64,000 nucleotides of DNA from Protopterus annectens. Its lineage: Eukaryota; Chordata; Ceratodontiformes; Protopteridae. Below are positions 10,485 through 21,880 of this stretch, one piece after another; the first letter of the stretch is position 1; every line of letters begins with the position of its first letter. Below the pieces are notes generated by a model. That model was given only the letters and a program-made list of their open reading frames with translations, made no database searches and was not told the origin of the DNA. Made by a program: the position numbers and the translations under genes. Location: assembly GCF_019279795.1 (NCBI RefSeq), contig NC_056744.1:904665688-904729687 (forward strand), given 5' to 3'.

Positions 10485-11400
10485 CTGCAGTGGCAAAGCC
10501 AGTTCCGGATTTAGAGAAAACTGGCAGATGGTAATGCTTGGTGAAAGTATGTACAGAACTCCAGGTAGCGGCTTCTAGGATGTCCCTGGTAGGGACACCT
10601 CTGAGAAAGGCTGTAGAGGTAGATGCAGCCCTAGTAGAGTGGGGTCTGATCCCCTGTGGGACAGGTTTTCCATGGTGTTTGTAGCAGAAATGAATGCAAT
10701 GGCCTATCCATTTGGAAATGGTTTGCTTTGAAATAGTCTTCCCCTCTGCAGCAAATGCCACAAGCAGTTGATAAAATTTCTTTTGAGGTTTAGTTCTGTC
10801 CAAGTAGAATCTAAGTTGTCTGTGCACGTCTAAGGAGTGCAGAATCCATTCCCCTTTGTTCTGTGGATTAGGAAAGAAGGTTGGCAAATGTATGGACTGA
10901 TTAAGGGCCACACTGGACACCACCTTGGGCATGAAGGAGGGATTGGTCCTGAGGAACACCCTGTCTGCATGAAAGACGATGAAAGCCTCCACTGCCATGA
11001 GGGCCTGTAATTCAGATACCCTTCTTGCTGAAGTGATTACTAAAAGAAAAGCTGTTTTCCAAGAAAGGAATTTTAAGTCCGCGGTGGCAGCTGGCTCGAA
11101 AGGAGGAAGGGTGAGCTTTTCCAATACAAAAAGTTGAGGTCCCACTGGAGTTGGAGCTCTCCTGGGTGGTCATAGATTTTTGGCCCCTCTGAGGAACTGC
11201 TTAAGTAGTGGATGAGAGAAGAGGGATGGTTCTGTGTTATAATGAGCTGAGATGGCTGAGGCATGAATTTTGCTAGAGGAGAAAGACAGGCCCTTATGAA
11301 GCATCTCAGGTATTGTAAAATCTGAGGTAAATTGGGCACTGTTGTGCTCATCCCTTGAGCTTGGTTCCAGGCATAGAATCCTTTCCATTTTTCAGCGCAA
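10485..11400 (-). pseudogene. Tyrosine recombinase of E4
   Basis: This is the YR domain that would join circular DIRS DNA to target DNA. Arg I (TSARRVSELQALMAVEA), KQTISKWIGHCI, the HxxR box (RPHSTRAASTSTAFLRG) and the nucleophile Tyr (FTKHYHLPVFSKS) are all present in one 220-residue frame (10396-11145). The N-terminal part continues to 11388 in another frame. The normal C-terminus after GFATA is lost, and the frame runs into the left ITR of E3. Confidence 0.85.
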
Positions 11401-12331
11401 GACCTTCAGGTACTAGGCCTTCTTGCCTCTACAATGATATCCACCACTGGTTTACTGAGGCATGGTAAAGGAGAAATTATGTTATTAGCCAGGCTGCTAG
11501 ATTCAGTGTTTGAAATTGAGGGTGCAGAATTTGGTTCACCTGCTGAGACAATAGAGTAGGAGTCTGAGGCAGGTGCCATGGGGCCCACAGTGACGCACTG
11601 AGCAAGAGGGGGTACCAGTGTTGGCATGGCCAGTCTGGTGCAATCAAAATCGTCCTTGGTTTGTCTTGCTTGATCTTTACTAGTACTTTGGAGAGCAGAG
11701 GCAGAGCGAGAAAGGCATAAACTGATAGGTTTTTCCAGCTGAAGGACAGAACATCCACTTTCCAAGCTTGTTTGTGTAGAGTCCTTGTGCAAACTTTGTC
11801 TAATTGATAGCTCTGGGGGGATGCAAACAGGTCTATATCTGGGCTCCCCCCATTTGCTTGTCAACATGTTGAAAATCCTTTGATCCAGTTTCCACTCGTG
11901 TGGGTCCATGAGGTTTCTGCTTAGTTCGTCAGCCAGTGTGTATTTAGTTTTCCTGGCAGGAACTGAGCTTGTAAATGCACTTGGTAGCTCAGGGCTGTGT
12001 TCCACAATGCCATGGCTAGTCTGCATAGGGGGTAAGAATGTGTAACCCCCTGCTTATGTACCACATAACAGTGGTGTTGTCCATCTTTACCATTAATTGT
12101 CCTGGAAGAATGTGGTCTTTGAAGGCTGTCAGAGCATGCCATACAGCTAACATTTCTTTCTGATTGATAGCAAGTGCTTTTGACCTGGGTTCCATTTGCT
12201 CTGAACGCACTTTCCTGCCAGGTGAGCTCCCATGCATAATCTGATGCGTTTGTTGATAGGGTTTGGGAGGCAGGGAGTGATGTGAATGGTAGTCCCTTGT
12301 TTTGGCAGCAGGCCACTGCCTACCAAAGAAA
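11401..12331 (-). pseudogene. RNase H and Dam-like region of E4, first part
   Basis: It encodes RNase H pieces (KEMLAVWHALTAF; KMDNTTVMWYISRG; QAQFLPGK and the LADELSRNLMDPHEW metal-site block) and the methyltransferase-like stretch with AFLALPLLSKVLVKI. Frames shift at least three times. It stops abruptly at CCAAAGAAA where E5 is inserted and resumes at 17779. Confidence 0.8.
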
Positions 12332-12530
12332 AGTACAGTTTTGTACCTACCATAAATGTAGATGTTCGAAGATCCACATTGCTGCAGTCCTAACACTTGG
12401 GTAGTCCGCTGTTCCAGTCGGCCCGAATACCAAAGTATATGGCTGACGTCGGTCAAGGCGCATTAGTCTGACGTCAGGACGTCAGGGTACAAATGCGCAT
12501 GACCGACGTCATATCCTCAGTCTTTTCTTG
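12332..12530 (+). repeat. Right ITR of E5 with internal palindrome
   Basis: A ~199-bp ITR. Within it TGACGTCGGTCAAGGCGCAT (12444-12463) is nearly the reverse complement of ATGCGCATGACCGACGTCA (12493-12511), so a single ITR can itself form a stem. The usual TATAAAA is replaced by GGTACAAATG at 12485-12494, a weaker TATA-like sequence. Confidence 0.85.
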
Positions 12531-12689
12531 CCCCAGATGTCAGAAGACCCTAAAAAGATAAGGCCAAAACCAAAAAACACCAAACACTCCTGCACCAAAT
12601 ATATGTACAATATATACAAATTTACAAGAGTATAACCCCACCCACACAACCACCCCTAAACACAGAGGGAAGGAGGGAGGTAAATTGGA

Positions 12690-12783
12690 CTGCAGCAATG
12701 TGGATCTTGAACATCTACATTTATGGTAGGTACAAAACTGTACTATGTTCTTCATTCCACATTGCTGCAGTCCTAACACTTGG
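12690..12783 (-). repeat. ICR of E5
   Basis: Plus strand CTGCAGCAATGTGGATC through ACTGTACT, then ATGTTCTTCATTCCACATTG through CTTGGG. The halves are complementary to the outer right and left ITRs of E5 itself, including the family-specific bases, and meet at 12744|12745. Confidence 0.88.
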
Positions 12784-12820
12784 GTAGAATCCCAAAGCAG
12801 AGGTAAGGGAGGCTGGCAAA

Positions 12821-15735
12821 TCATAAAGAAGCAGGAGCTGTCAACATGCCTTGCAAAATAGCTGTGGCAAAACCAGCCCTAGATTTAGAGTAGAGAGGAA
12901 GGTGGTAATGCTTAGAGAAAGTATGCACTGAACTCCAAGTAGCTGCCTCCAAAATATCCTTAGTTGCCACCCCCCTTAGAAATGCTGTTGAAGTGGCAGT
13001 AGCTCTAGTGGAATGAGGCCTAATCCCAGCTGGAATCTCCTTGCCATGATGGGAATAACAAAATGCAATGCAAAACCCAATCCACTTAGAAATAGTTTGT
13101 GTTGACACAGGCTTGCCCTGAGAACTCAAAGCAAAAGAAACAAACAACTGCTGAGACTGCCTAAAATCCTTAGTCCTGCTTAAATAATAACGCAACTGCC
13201 TGTGTACATCTAAAGTGTGCAAAATCTTTTCCCCTTATTTTGGGGATCTGCATAGAAAGTAGGCAAATGAATAGTTTGGTTTAAAGCCACACTAGAAACC
13301 ACCTTAGGCATAAAGGAAGGATTAGTACGTAATGATACCCTATCCTTATGGAAAATCAAAAAGGCTCAACCGCCATAAGGGCCTGCAATTCAGAAACCCT
13401 TCTTGCAGAAGTAATGGCCAACAAAAAGCAGTCTTCCATGACAAGTATTTCAATTCAGCAGTAGCCATGAGGCTCAAAAGGTTGTAGAGTAAGTTTCTCC
13501 AACACAAAATTGAGATCCCAAGCAGGAGTAGGAGCTCTACGAGGGGTCTTATATTCTTTGCCCCTCTAAGAAATTGCTTGAACAAAGGATGAGAAAACAA
13601 TGGTGGGTCACAATCATAGTGAGCTGAAATTGCTGCAGCATGAATCTTAATGGAAGAAAGACAAACCTTTGTCCAATAACTCAGTAAGATATTGAAGAGC
13701 CACACTCAAATTAGGCTCAGAAACCTCCAAATTCTTTGCTGCACTCCAAAATAAAAATCTCTTCCATTTTTCTGCGTACACTTTCCTTGTACTAGGTCTT
13801 CTGGCTTCCATAATCACATTTAAAACTTGTTGAGGAAGTTGAGACCTGCTGTGTTTCAAAATAGAATATGCCAGGCTGTTAGATGAAGAGAGTGAAGCTT
13901 GACATTGAGTAGACGACCGTCCCTCTGAGACAACAGGTGCGGAATCAAAGGTAAAGGCCATGGAGGCTTCCTTACCAGACTCCTCAGTAATGGGTACCAA
14001 TGTTGCCGAGGCCAATCTGGAGCTATTAAAATCATCCTTGGCTTGTCTTGTCTGACCTTTAGAAGTACCTTTGGGAGAAGAGGCAGAGGTGGAAAGGCAT
14101 ACACATGAAGATTTTTCCAACTGAAAGAAAGAGCATCCACTTTCCAAGCTGTGTGATGAAACCTTTTTGTGCAAAACTTTGGCAGCTGGTGGTTTAGTGG
14201 AGAAGCGAACAGATCTATGTCTGGAGTTCCCCATGACACTGTCAATTTCGAAATACATGAAGATCCAGTTTCCACTGTGGGGATCCATGATTTGTCTGCT
14301 TAACACATCTGCTAAGGAGTTCTGTGCTCCGGCAGAAACCTTGCCTGAAGAGTTAGTTGCAAGCTGGCGCAGTCTCCCATAAAATCATTGCTTGCCTGCA
14401 TAGAGGGTAAGAATGTGTTCCCCTTGTTTGTTGATGTACCACATGACAGTTGTGTTGTCTGTTAGAATCAACACCTGCCCTGGAAGAAGTAACTCCTTGA
14501 AAGCCATTAATGCAAACTGGACTGCTAACATCTCCTTCATGTTGATATGTAGATGCTGTAGTCTGGCAGGCCACTTGTCTTGTATCCACTTTCCATTCAG
14601 ATGAGCTCCCCAAGCTATGTCTGAGGCATCTGTCGTTAGAATCTGACTCGCCTCTGGCCGGGTCACAGAGAGTCCCTTGTTTAGGTGACATTCCTGAGCC
14701 CACCACAAAAATTCCTTTTGAATGCAAGGTATTATTTGAATGACAGTGTCCAAATCCTGGCAGTGCTGTGTCCATACATTTTTGAGATACCATTGCAGCT
14801 TCCTCATATGCAGTTTGGCATTGGGAAGCACCAGAATACAAGATGCCATGAACCCTAAGGCTTGAAGGACTGTCCTTGCAGTCAGCCCGGACTGAAGAGA
14901 TAGTTGATGGAAGTAAAGGGAAAGATTATTTTGTTTGTCCGGGGTTAAAAGGCCATCTGGGTTGCTGTATTCAGTCTCACACCCAGAAAGCACATGTCTT
15001 GAGAGGGTACTAGACTGGACTTTATTTCGTTCACAGAATACCCCAGGCATCTTAGCACTGCTATCACATATTCCAAATGCTGTAAAGGTCTTCCTTTTCT
15101 TGAGCCAGAATCAGGCAGTCGTCCAAGTAAGGATAGATTTGTATTCCTTTTAGCCTGAAGTAAGCTATCACTGGAGCCAGAACCTTTGTGAATACTCTGG
15201 GTGCAGTAGATAAGCCAAAGGGCAATGCAGAGAACTGATAATGGAATTCCCAGCTCGAAACGCAGATACTTCCTGCAACTTAGTCTGATAGGTACATGAA
15301 GGTAAGCCTCCTTGAGATCTAAAGTTACCATCCAGTGATCTTTGCCCAGCAGAGGTAAAAGCTGTTGTAACGTCAACATTTTGAACTTGGGAATGTCCAG
15401 ATAAGTGTTGAGGATAGATAAATCCAAAATTAGTCTCCACGTGTTCCCCTTCTTTGGTACTAGGAACAGGCGAGAATAAAATCCTAGGCCCCTTTCTGGT
15501 ACAGGAACCGCTGAATGGCCCCTATTTGGAGTAACAGAGAAATTTGCTTGTGAGCCTCTTTTCTTTGTAGAGGAGGAATGTCTGGCATGCCTTTGAAAGG
15601 AGGCAAGGTATGGAAATAAAACCTGTAACCGTGGTGAATGATATCCAATACCCATCTGTCTTGGGTAATTAAATTCCAATTTTCTTTGAAAAGTGCCAGC
15701 CTTCCTCCCAAAGGTGCTGCCAGACGAGAAAGCAC
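12821..15735 (-). pseudogene. pol of E5: RT, RNase H, Dam-like domain, YR
   Basis: RT reads from MLSRLAAPLGGRLALFKEN through DLKEAYLHVPIRLSCRKYLRF. RNase H follows with ILTTDASDIAWGAHLNGK, MKEMLAVQFALMAF and ILTDNTTVMWYINKQG in one open frame (14385-15050). Next is the Dam-like block (DIDLFASPLNHQL, YAFPPLPLLPKVL; 13856-14275), then the YR from ARRPSTRKVYAEKWKRF to HSTRATATSTAFLRG and KHYHLPLYSKS (12821-13222). Domains are well preserved, but at least five frame changes separate them. Confidence 0.85.
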
Positions 15736-17469
15736 TGGCAGCTGAAAAGGCAGGTCATTGGGTCTGTTCTGAAAGGACTGACCCCTGCCCTCACCAGAAG
15801 ACTGAGCAGGTGAACTCCCTGTTCTAGGCCTAAAAGAACCTTGAGCTCTGCCCCTACCACGTCTAGACCTCCTAGACTGGGAATCATAAGCAGGATATGT
15901 CCATCCCTTAGTAGGCCAATTTCTACTAAACTTGGAGGCTGAACCTGCAAAAAATCTTTAACAGTCTGCATAGACTTAGCCTTGTCCTCCATTTTCTTTA
16001 AAACTGCTTCCACAGGCGAACCAAACAACACGTCAGACTGTAACGGAGCATCCAAAATCCTTGTCTTAACATGCTCAGCTAAATTCTGATCCCTCAGCCA
16101 GGCATGCCTACGAAGAACAGAACCAGTGGCAGCCACCCTCGAAGAGGCCTGCACAGCATCAAAACCACATTGCAAGGAATGCTTACCCACCTGTTCAGAC
16201 ACATGAACTAAATCCTGCAACTCTTTACACTCAATACCTTCCGCCAGAGCATCCACCTTAGACTTCAATTGTGAAAGGAGATAATTTTGATATTTTAACA
16301 TGTGAAACTGGCAATTCAAAGCCCTCATGGCTAAAGTGGAAGAAGTATACACCTTTCCCCATCTATCCAAAGCCCTTGCCTCTTTATCAGGAGGAACAGG
16401 ATTTTTAACAACAGAAGCCTTAACACCTTTAGGCCCCTGAGAAACAGTTTCCGGGTCTGCCCTAGGACTCTTAAAAAGATACTTATGAGCTTCAGGCACC
16501 TATCTGGTTTAACTGGGGCAGGAGGCAAAGAATCAGGGTTCAGGGAAGCCTCTGCAAAAACATCTTCCACCACATCCAGAACAGGAGGAATAGCTAAAGG
16601 CCTATGCTGGGGTAAAAACAAAAATTCCCTAAGCCTCTTCCTGGAATCAGAGAAATCTTGACCTTCCCATTTAAAATGCTCCCTCATGGAATGAAGAGTC
16701 TCTGAAAAAGAAAAATCCTCAGGAGGAGAAGCCGAAGGAGTAGAATCATCCACATCAGAATCAGAATAAGGAGGATACTCCTGCAAGTCTTCAGCCGAAG
16801 ACTCAGAAGCCTCCGAACACTGCTCAAAACTCTCAAGCTCAGGTTCCACCCTAGGCCTCTTATCAGGAGGGGGCATAGAACCTCTAATCATAGTAATCAA
16901 ATCTTCTGCCATTTTAAGCATATGTTTCTTAGGCAAAGATCCTGAAGAACTAGGAGAGACCCCCACTGAAGTTAAACCTGGCCTGCCTCTCAAAGAAGCC
17001 TTGGAAACAGAAGGAGAGGGCCTAACCACCTTAGGAAGAGAGGGGAGAACAGCCACCTGAGAAGCCCCTTCAGCCTGGCCTACCTCCTGAGAGGACACAT
17101 CCTGTAACAGTAAAGTCTCTCCCTGAGACTCCAAAGAAACTTCTGGCAGAACCTCCGGCTCCACTGAGCCTTCTAAAGAACCGACGTCCGGGACTGACGG
17201 TTCTTCCAACCTAGGCTTTGCTGCTTTGTCCTTGCGCTTTTTGGGCGCGGGCGGAGCATCCGGCGGCATTTTATAATTACTACGCTTACCAGAAACTAAC
17301 CTGGCACAGTCTAATCTTCTCATTATAGTGCGTTTGTTAAATCTATAGCACAAGAGCGACATCCAACAACGTCGTGCTCAGGCCCTAAACAAGGTATACA
17401 CAAGGTATGGTAATCCCTATGAGGTATCTGTTTCCCACAAGAAATACAGTTATTCACTTTTTCTGACAT
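15669..17469 (-). pseudogene. DIRS gag-like protein of E5, few lesions
   Basis: It starts at the ATG ending at 17469 (MSEKVNNCISCGKQIPHRDY). The zinc-finger-like N-terminus (CIPC, CRSC) is followed by a frameshift near 17355. Then comes an open stretch to about 16500 with a basic KKRKDKAAKP, a long Ser/Val/Glu-rich linker, KKHMLKMAEDLITMIRGSMP and the acidic DSDVDDSTPS block. A second shift is near 16500, after PVKPDR, and the C-terminal part (FHMLKYQNYLLSQLKSK, VKDFLQVQPPS) is open to 15669. It overlaps the start of pol. Confidence 0.84.
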
Positions 17470-17604
17470 CCGGTTAAATACTGAGGCAAGAAAAACCAAA
17501 ATATTCTAGCGGGTACTTAGCCAACTTTGATTCGGTCTGAAACTCCGACTTCAGAAAATTTCAGAACGCCAACCTGCACTCGCAAAACTGCTTCTGCATC
17601 GGAC

Positions 17605-17778
17605 CATGCGGCAAAAAAGACTGAGGATATGACGTCGGTCATGCGCATTTGTACCCTGGCGTCCTGGCGTCAGACTAATCGCCTTGACCGACGTCAGCCA
17701 TATACTTTGGTATTCGGGCCGACTGGGACAGCGGACTACCCAAGTGTTAGGACTGCAGCAATGTGGAATGAAGAACAT
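17605..17778 (-). repeat. Left ITR of E5
   Basis: Inverted partner of 12332-12530, from CATGCGGCAAAAAAGACTG to GAAGAACAT at 17778. It includes the same internal GACGTCGGTCATGCGC / GACCGACGTCA palindrome and lacks a canonical TATA. Confidence 0.85.
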
Positions 17779-18684
17779 CTCTAGGCGTAGGCAAGGTATG
17801 ATAGGAATCATTGCTTCTAGACCCTGAGAATGTTGACACAATAGGCTTTTTAGATACCATTGTAGTATCCTCATATGCAGTCTTGCATATGGAATCAGAA
17901 GAATGCAGGAGGCCGTGAACCCCAAGGTTTGTAGTATTTGCCTTGCAGATAGTAGGGTTTTTGTGGCCACTTGTTTGAAGTAGGTTGTCAAATGAATTTG
18001 TTTCTCTGGCGTGAGGAAAGCCATCTGGGAAGTTGTATTCAAGCTTGCTCCCAGGAATACGATTTGTTGACAGGGTACCAGGTGTAATTTCTTTTCTTTA
18101 TGGTGTACCCCAGACAAGTTAGCACCCTTTGTACCAAGACCAGATAATTCAAAAATATGTCCTGGCTTTCTGCCTGAATTAAACAATCGTCCAGGTATGG
18201 GTATTTTTAAATATTTCTTTGCCTGCAAAATGCGATGACTGGGGCTAGGCACTTTGGCTTATCTATTGCACCCAGGGTATTCACAAAGGGCAGTGCAGAG
18301 AACTGGTAGTGATTGTAGCCTGTTTTGAAGCGTAGGTATCTTCTGCAAGATTCCTTGACTGGGCTGTGCAGGTATGCTTCCTCTAAATCGAGCGTTGCCA
18401 TCCAGGCATCTTTTCCTAGCATAGGAAGCAACTGGTGAAAAGTCAGCATCTTGAATTTTGGAATCACCAAAAAGGTGTTTAGCGTAGACCGGTCCAGAAT
18501 AGGATGCCATGAATTCTCTTTTCTGGGTACTAGGAAAAGTCTTTAGAAACCTTGTCCTATTTCCTCTACTGGTACAGTTTGAATAGCCTTTATGTTTAAA
18601 CGGGAGAGTACTGATTTGGGGGTAGATCTGTCCAACCATTTGGCGTTGGTAATGTGTGGAAGTGAAATCTGTATCCTTGGGAAA
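17779..18684 (-). pseudogene. RT of E4, second part
   Basis: After E5 the E4 pol resumes. Moving up in coordinate (against sense) come the RT-RNase H connection (LLIPYARLHMRILQWYLKS), the catalytic YLDDC near 18190, palm sequence and LNTFLVIPKFKMLTFHQLLP. The first Asp motif reads LDLEEAYLHSPV. A 37-bp segment at 18252-18288 is inverted in place and replaces the conserved GLSTAPRVFT by VNTLGAIDKP. The segment ends at CCTTGGGAAA, where the E6/E8 composite is inserted. Confidence 0.82.
18252..18288. other. In-frame micro-inversion in RT of E4
   Basis: CTTTG (18252-18256) and CAAAG (18284-18288) are reverse complements. The 27 bp between them read as the exact reverse complement of the sequence expected from other copies (TGAATACCCTGGGTGC and so on). 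Length and frame are preserved; ten conserved RT residues are replaced. Confidence 0.92.
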
Positions 18685-18840
18685 AGTACAGTTGTGTACA
18701 CTTACCATAAATGTAGATGTTCGAGTGTATTCACTGTTGCAGTCATTACATTTGGGTAATCTGCTTTATTACATTTGGGTAATCTGCTGGCAGGTTGCCC
18801 TCCGTCGGCCTGAATTCCAGAGTCTTGGGTCCTGCGTCGT
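18685..18840 (+). repeat. Right ITR of E6, shortened, with 21-bp duplication
   Basis: The outer part is normal, but ATTACATTTGGGTAATCTGC is duplicated (about 18744-18787). The inner half, with the TATA box and GACGTCA, is missing; after CCTGCGTCG the sequence jumps to a short linker. Confidence 0.8.
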
Positions 18841-18874
18841 ACATATACTCCAGATGGCGGGAGGGTAACCTGGA

Positions 18875-18969
18875 CTGCAACAGTGAATACACTCGAACAT
18901 CTACATTTATGGTAAGTGTACACAACTGTACTATGTTCGTTTTTCACTGTTGCAGTCATTACATTTGGG
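18875..18969 (-). repeat. ICR of E6
   Basis: Plus strand CTGCAACAGTGAATACACTC to CTGTACT, then ATGTTCG through ACATTTGGG; junction 18932|18933. About six bases of the left-end copy are missing after ATGTTCG. Confidence 0.85.
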
Positions 18970-19002
18970 TAGAATCCCAAAGGTATGGATGGGAGGCTGG
19001 AG

Positions 19003-21880
19003 CTAAACAGCATTAGGACCGGCTATAAGGTCCTGCAGAGCTGCAGTGGCAAAGCCTGCCCTGGATTTAGAGTAGAGAGGCAAATGATCATGCTTTGTAA
19101 AGGTGTGGTCAGAACTCCAAGTAGCAGCCTCTAGAATGTCTTTGGTTGGTACTCCCCTTAGAAAGGCTACTGAAGTAGCTGCCCCTCTGGTAGAATGAGA
19201 CCTAATGCCCTTGGGCACAGGTTTACCATGGTGTAAGTATGCAGTGGCTTATCCACTTTGAAATTGTCTGCTTTGAAATGGCCTTGCCTTCCGATCCTGC
19301 AGCACGTCACTAGTAATTTCTCAGTTTTTCTTAGAGCTTTAGTCCTGCTTAAGTAGAATCTTAGCTGTCTGTGTACATCCAAGGAATGCAGAATTCCCTC
19401 CTCCTTGTTCTGCAGATTTGGATAAAAGGTTGGCAGATGAATTACTTGGTTAAGAGCCACAATGGAAACCAACTTAGGCATAAAAGTAGGATTTGTCCTC
19501 AGAGATACCCTATCTGGGTAAAATATGATAAAAGGCTCTACAGCCATGAGGGCCGGTAGCTCTGAAACTCTTCTTGTTGAAGTAATTGCTAGTAGCAGAA
19601 CTGTTTTCTATGATAAGAATTTTATATCAGCGGTAGCAGCTAGTTCAAATGGAGGCAGGGTGAGCTTTTCCAACACATAACTGAGGTCCCATGCAGGCAA
19701 TGGTGATCTTCTAGGAGGCCTTAAATTTTGGCTCCTCTAAGATACTGCTTTAGTAAAGGAAGAGAAAAGATTGGTGGCTCTGTATTGTAATGAACCGAAA
19801 TGGCAGAGGCATGGATTTTAATTGATGAGAAAGATAGGCCTTTGTCAGGCATCTCAGTTAAGTATTGTAATATCTGAGGAATATTTGGTTCTGCTGTATC
19901 AGCTCCTTGTGCTTGATTCCAAGCACAGAATCTCTTCCATTTGTCAGCATAAGATTTTCTAGTACTAGGCCTTCTGGCTTCCAAAATGACATCCATCACA
20001 GCTTTACTGAGAGGTGTTGTTTGTATAACTACATGATCAGCCATGCTGCCAGGTTCAGTGTCTGGAGTTGATTGTGCAGGATCTGATTGTTTTGCTGGGA
20101 CAGTAGCTGAGGTCTTTGAGGTAAGGTCCAAGCTGGGTATTGAGACAAGTTCCTTAGGATTGGGTACCAGTATTGGCTGGGCCAGTCCGGGGCAATTAGT
20201 ATCATCTTTGGTTTCTCTTGTCTTTTAGGACCACCTTGGGGAGAAGAGGCAGAGGAGGAAAGACGTAAACTGATGGGACGTCCACTTTCCATGCTTGTCT
20301 GTGATAAGTCCTTGTGCAGAATCTTTTCAATTGATAATTTTGAGGAGAGGCAAATAGATCTATATCTGGGCTCCCCCATTTCTCTGCTATCATGCTGAAT
20401 ACTTGTGGATTTAGTTTCCACTCGTGAGGATCCATAAGGTTTCTGCTTAAATCGTCTGCCAGAGTGTTTTGTTTTCCTGGCAGGAATTGAGCTTGAAGAT
20501 GTATTTGGTAACTCAAAGCTGTGTCCCACAGTGCCATGGCTAATCTGCAAAAGGTATGAATGTGTGCCCCCTTGCTTGTTTATATACCACATGACTGTGG
20601 GTTTTCCGTTTTTATCAGTAGATGTCCTGGATGAAGTAAGTCCATGAAGGCTGTTAGGGCATTTTGAACAGCTAGCATATCTTTCTGGTTGACATGTAGA
20701 TGCATTTGTTTTGGTGACCATATGCCCTGAATGCATCTTCCTGCCATGTGGGCCCCCAGGCATAATCTGATGTGTCTGTTATGGTTTGGCTGGCAGGGGG
20801 TAGAGTGAATGGGCGTCCCATGTTTTGGTGACATGTCTTTGCCCACCATAGAAACTCCTGTTGCAGGCAGGGAATGAGAGGAATCACTTGTTTCCAGACT
20901 GTGAGAATGTTGACTCAACAAACCTTTTAGGTACCACTGAAGTTTTCTCATATGCAGTCTTGCATATGGAATCAGTAGGATGCAGGATGATATGAAGCCC
21001 AGAGCCTGTAGAATTTGTCTTGCAGAAGACTGGGTTTTTGTTGCCATCAGTTTGAAGTAAGTAGTCCGTTGCCTTTGCTTGTCTGGCATGAGGTAAGCCA
21101 TCTGGGCAGTTGTATTCAAGCTTGCACCCAGGAATGTTTTCTTTTGAGGGGGTACCAGTTGTGATTTCTTTGTTTATTGTGTACCCTAGGCATGTTAGAA
21201 GCCTTTTCACAAACGCCAGGTGTCGAAGAGTGTCCTTGTTCTCTGCTTGAATGAGACAGTCGTCCAAGTAAGGATATATTTGTATACTTTTGTCTGCAAA
21301 ATGCAATTACTGGTGCCAGGCACTTTATAAAGATCCTAGGCGCAGTAGATAAGCCAAAGGGCAGTGCAGAGAACTGGTAATGCATTAAGCCAGCCTTGAA
21401 TCTGAGGTATCTTCTACACGATTGTCTTATTGGGACATGCAGGTATGCCTCTTTTATGCCTCTTTTAGGTCTAAAGTCACCAGCCAAGCCATTCCTGCCC
21501 AGCATGGGCAGAAGCTGCTGCAAAGTCAGCATTTTGAATTTTGGAATGTCCAGGTATGTGTTCAGAATTGATAAATCCAGTACTGGCCACCAGGACTTGT
21601 CCTTTCTGGTTACCAAGAACAGTCGAGTAAAAACCTTGTTCTTTTTCCTGTTCTGGTACTGTCTGAATGGCCCCCATTATCCACGGGGGACGTAACCTGT
21701 TTCTGTGCCTCTGCCCATTGATTTTTTGGCAGATCTGGCCAACCATTTGCCATTGGCAGAATGTGGAAATGGAATCTGTATCCCTGTGATACGATGTTTA
21801 GCATCCACTTGTCCAAGGTTAACTGCCAATTTTGAGCAAAAAGTGCTAATTTTTCCCCATGGGTGCTGCCAAAACATAAG
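19003..21880 (-). pseudogene. pol of E6, catalytic Tyr of YR lost
   Basis: RT (LDLSILNTYLDIPKFKMLTL; palm with QFSALPFGLSTAPRIFIKCL; YPYLDDCLIQAENKD), thumb, RNase H (KDMLAVQNALTAF; QAQFLPGKQNTLADDLSRNL), Dam-like block (DIDLFASPQNYQLKRFC) and YR (VMDVILEARRPSTRKSYADK onward) are all recognisable. In the YR the HxxR box is kept (RSHSTRG), but the nucleophile position reads FTKHDHLPLYS, Tyr to Asp. Multiple frameshifts and stops occur throughout. Confidence 0.84.

Larger units (their letters stand above)
12332..17778 (-). mobile_element. DIRS-type retrotransposon E5, complete structure, distinct family
   Basis: A 5447-bp copy with both ITRs, ICR, pol and gag, inserted into E4 between AAA and CTC with no target duplication. 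The ends are AGTACAGTTTTGTACC and GAAGAACAT. Its ITR/ICR core (CTGCAGTCCTAACACTTGGG) and its gag sequence (for example LRGRPGLTS, FKWEGQDF) are clearly different from the other copies, marking a separate family. It must be younger than E4. Frameshifts in gag and pol show that it too is dead. Confidence 0.9.
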
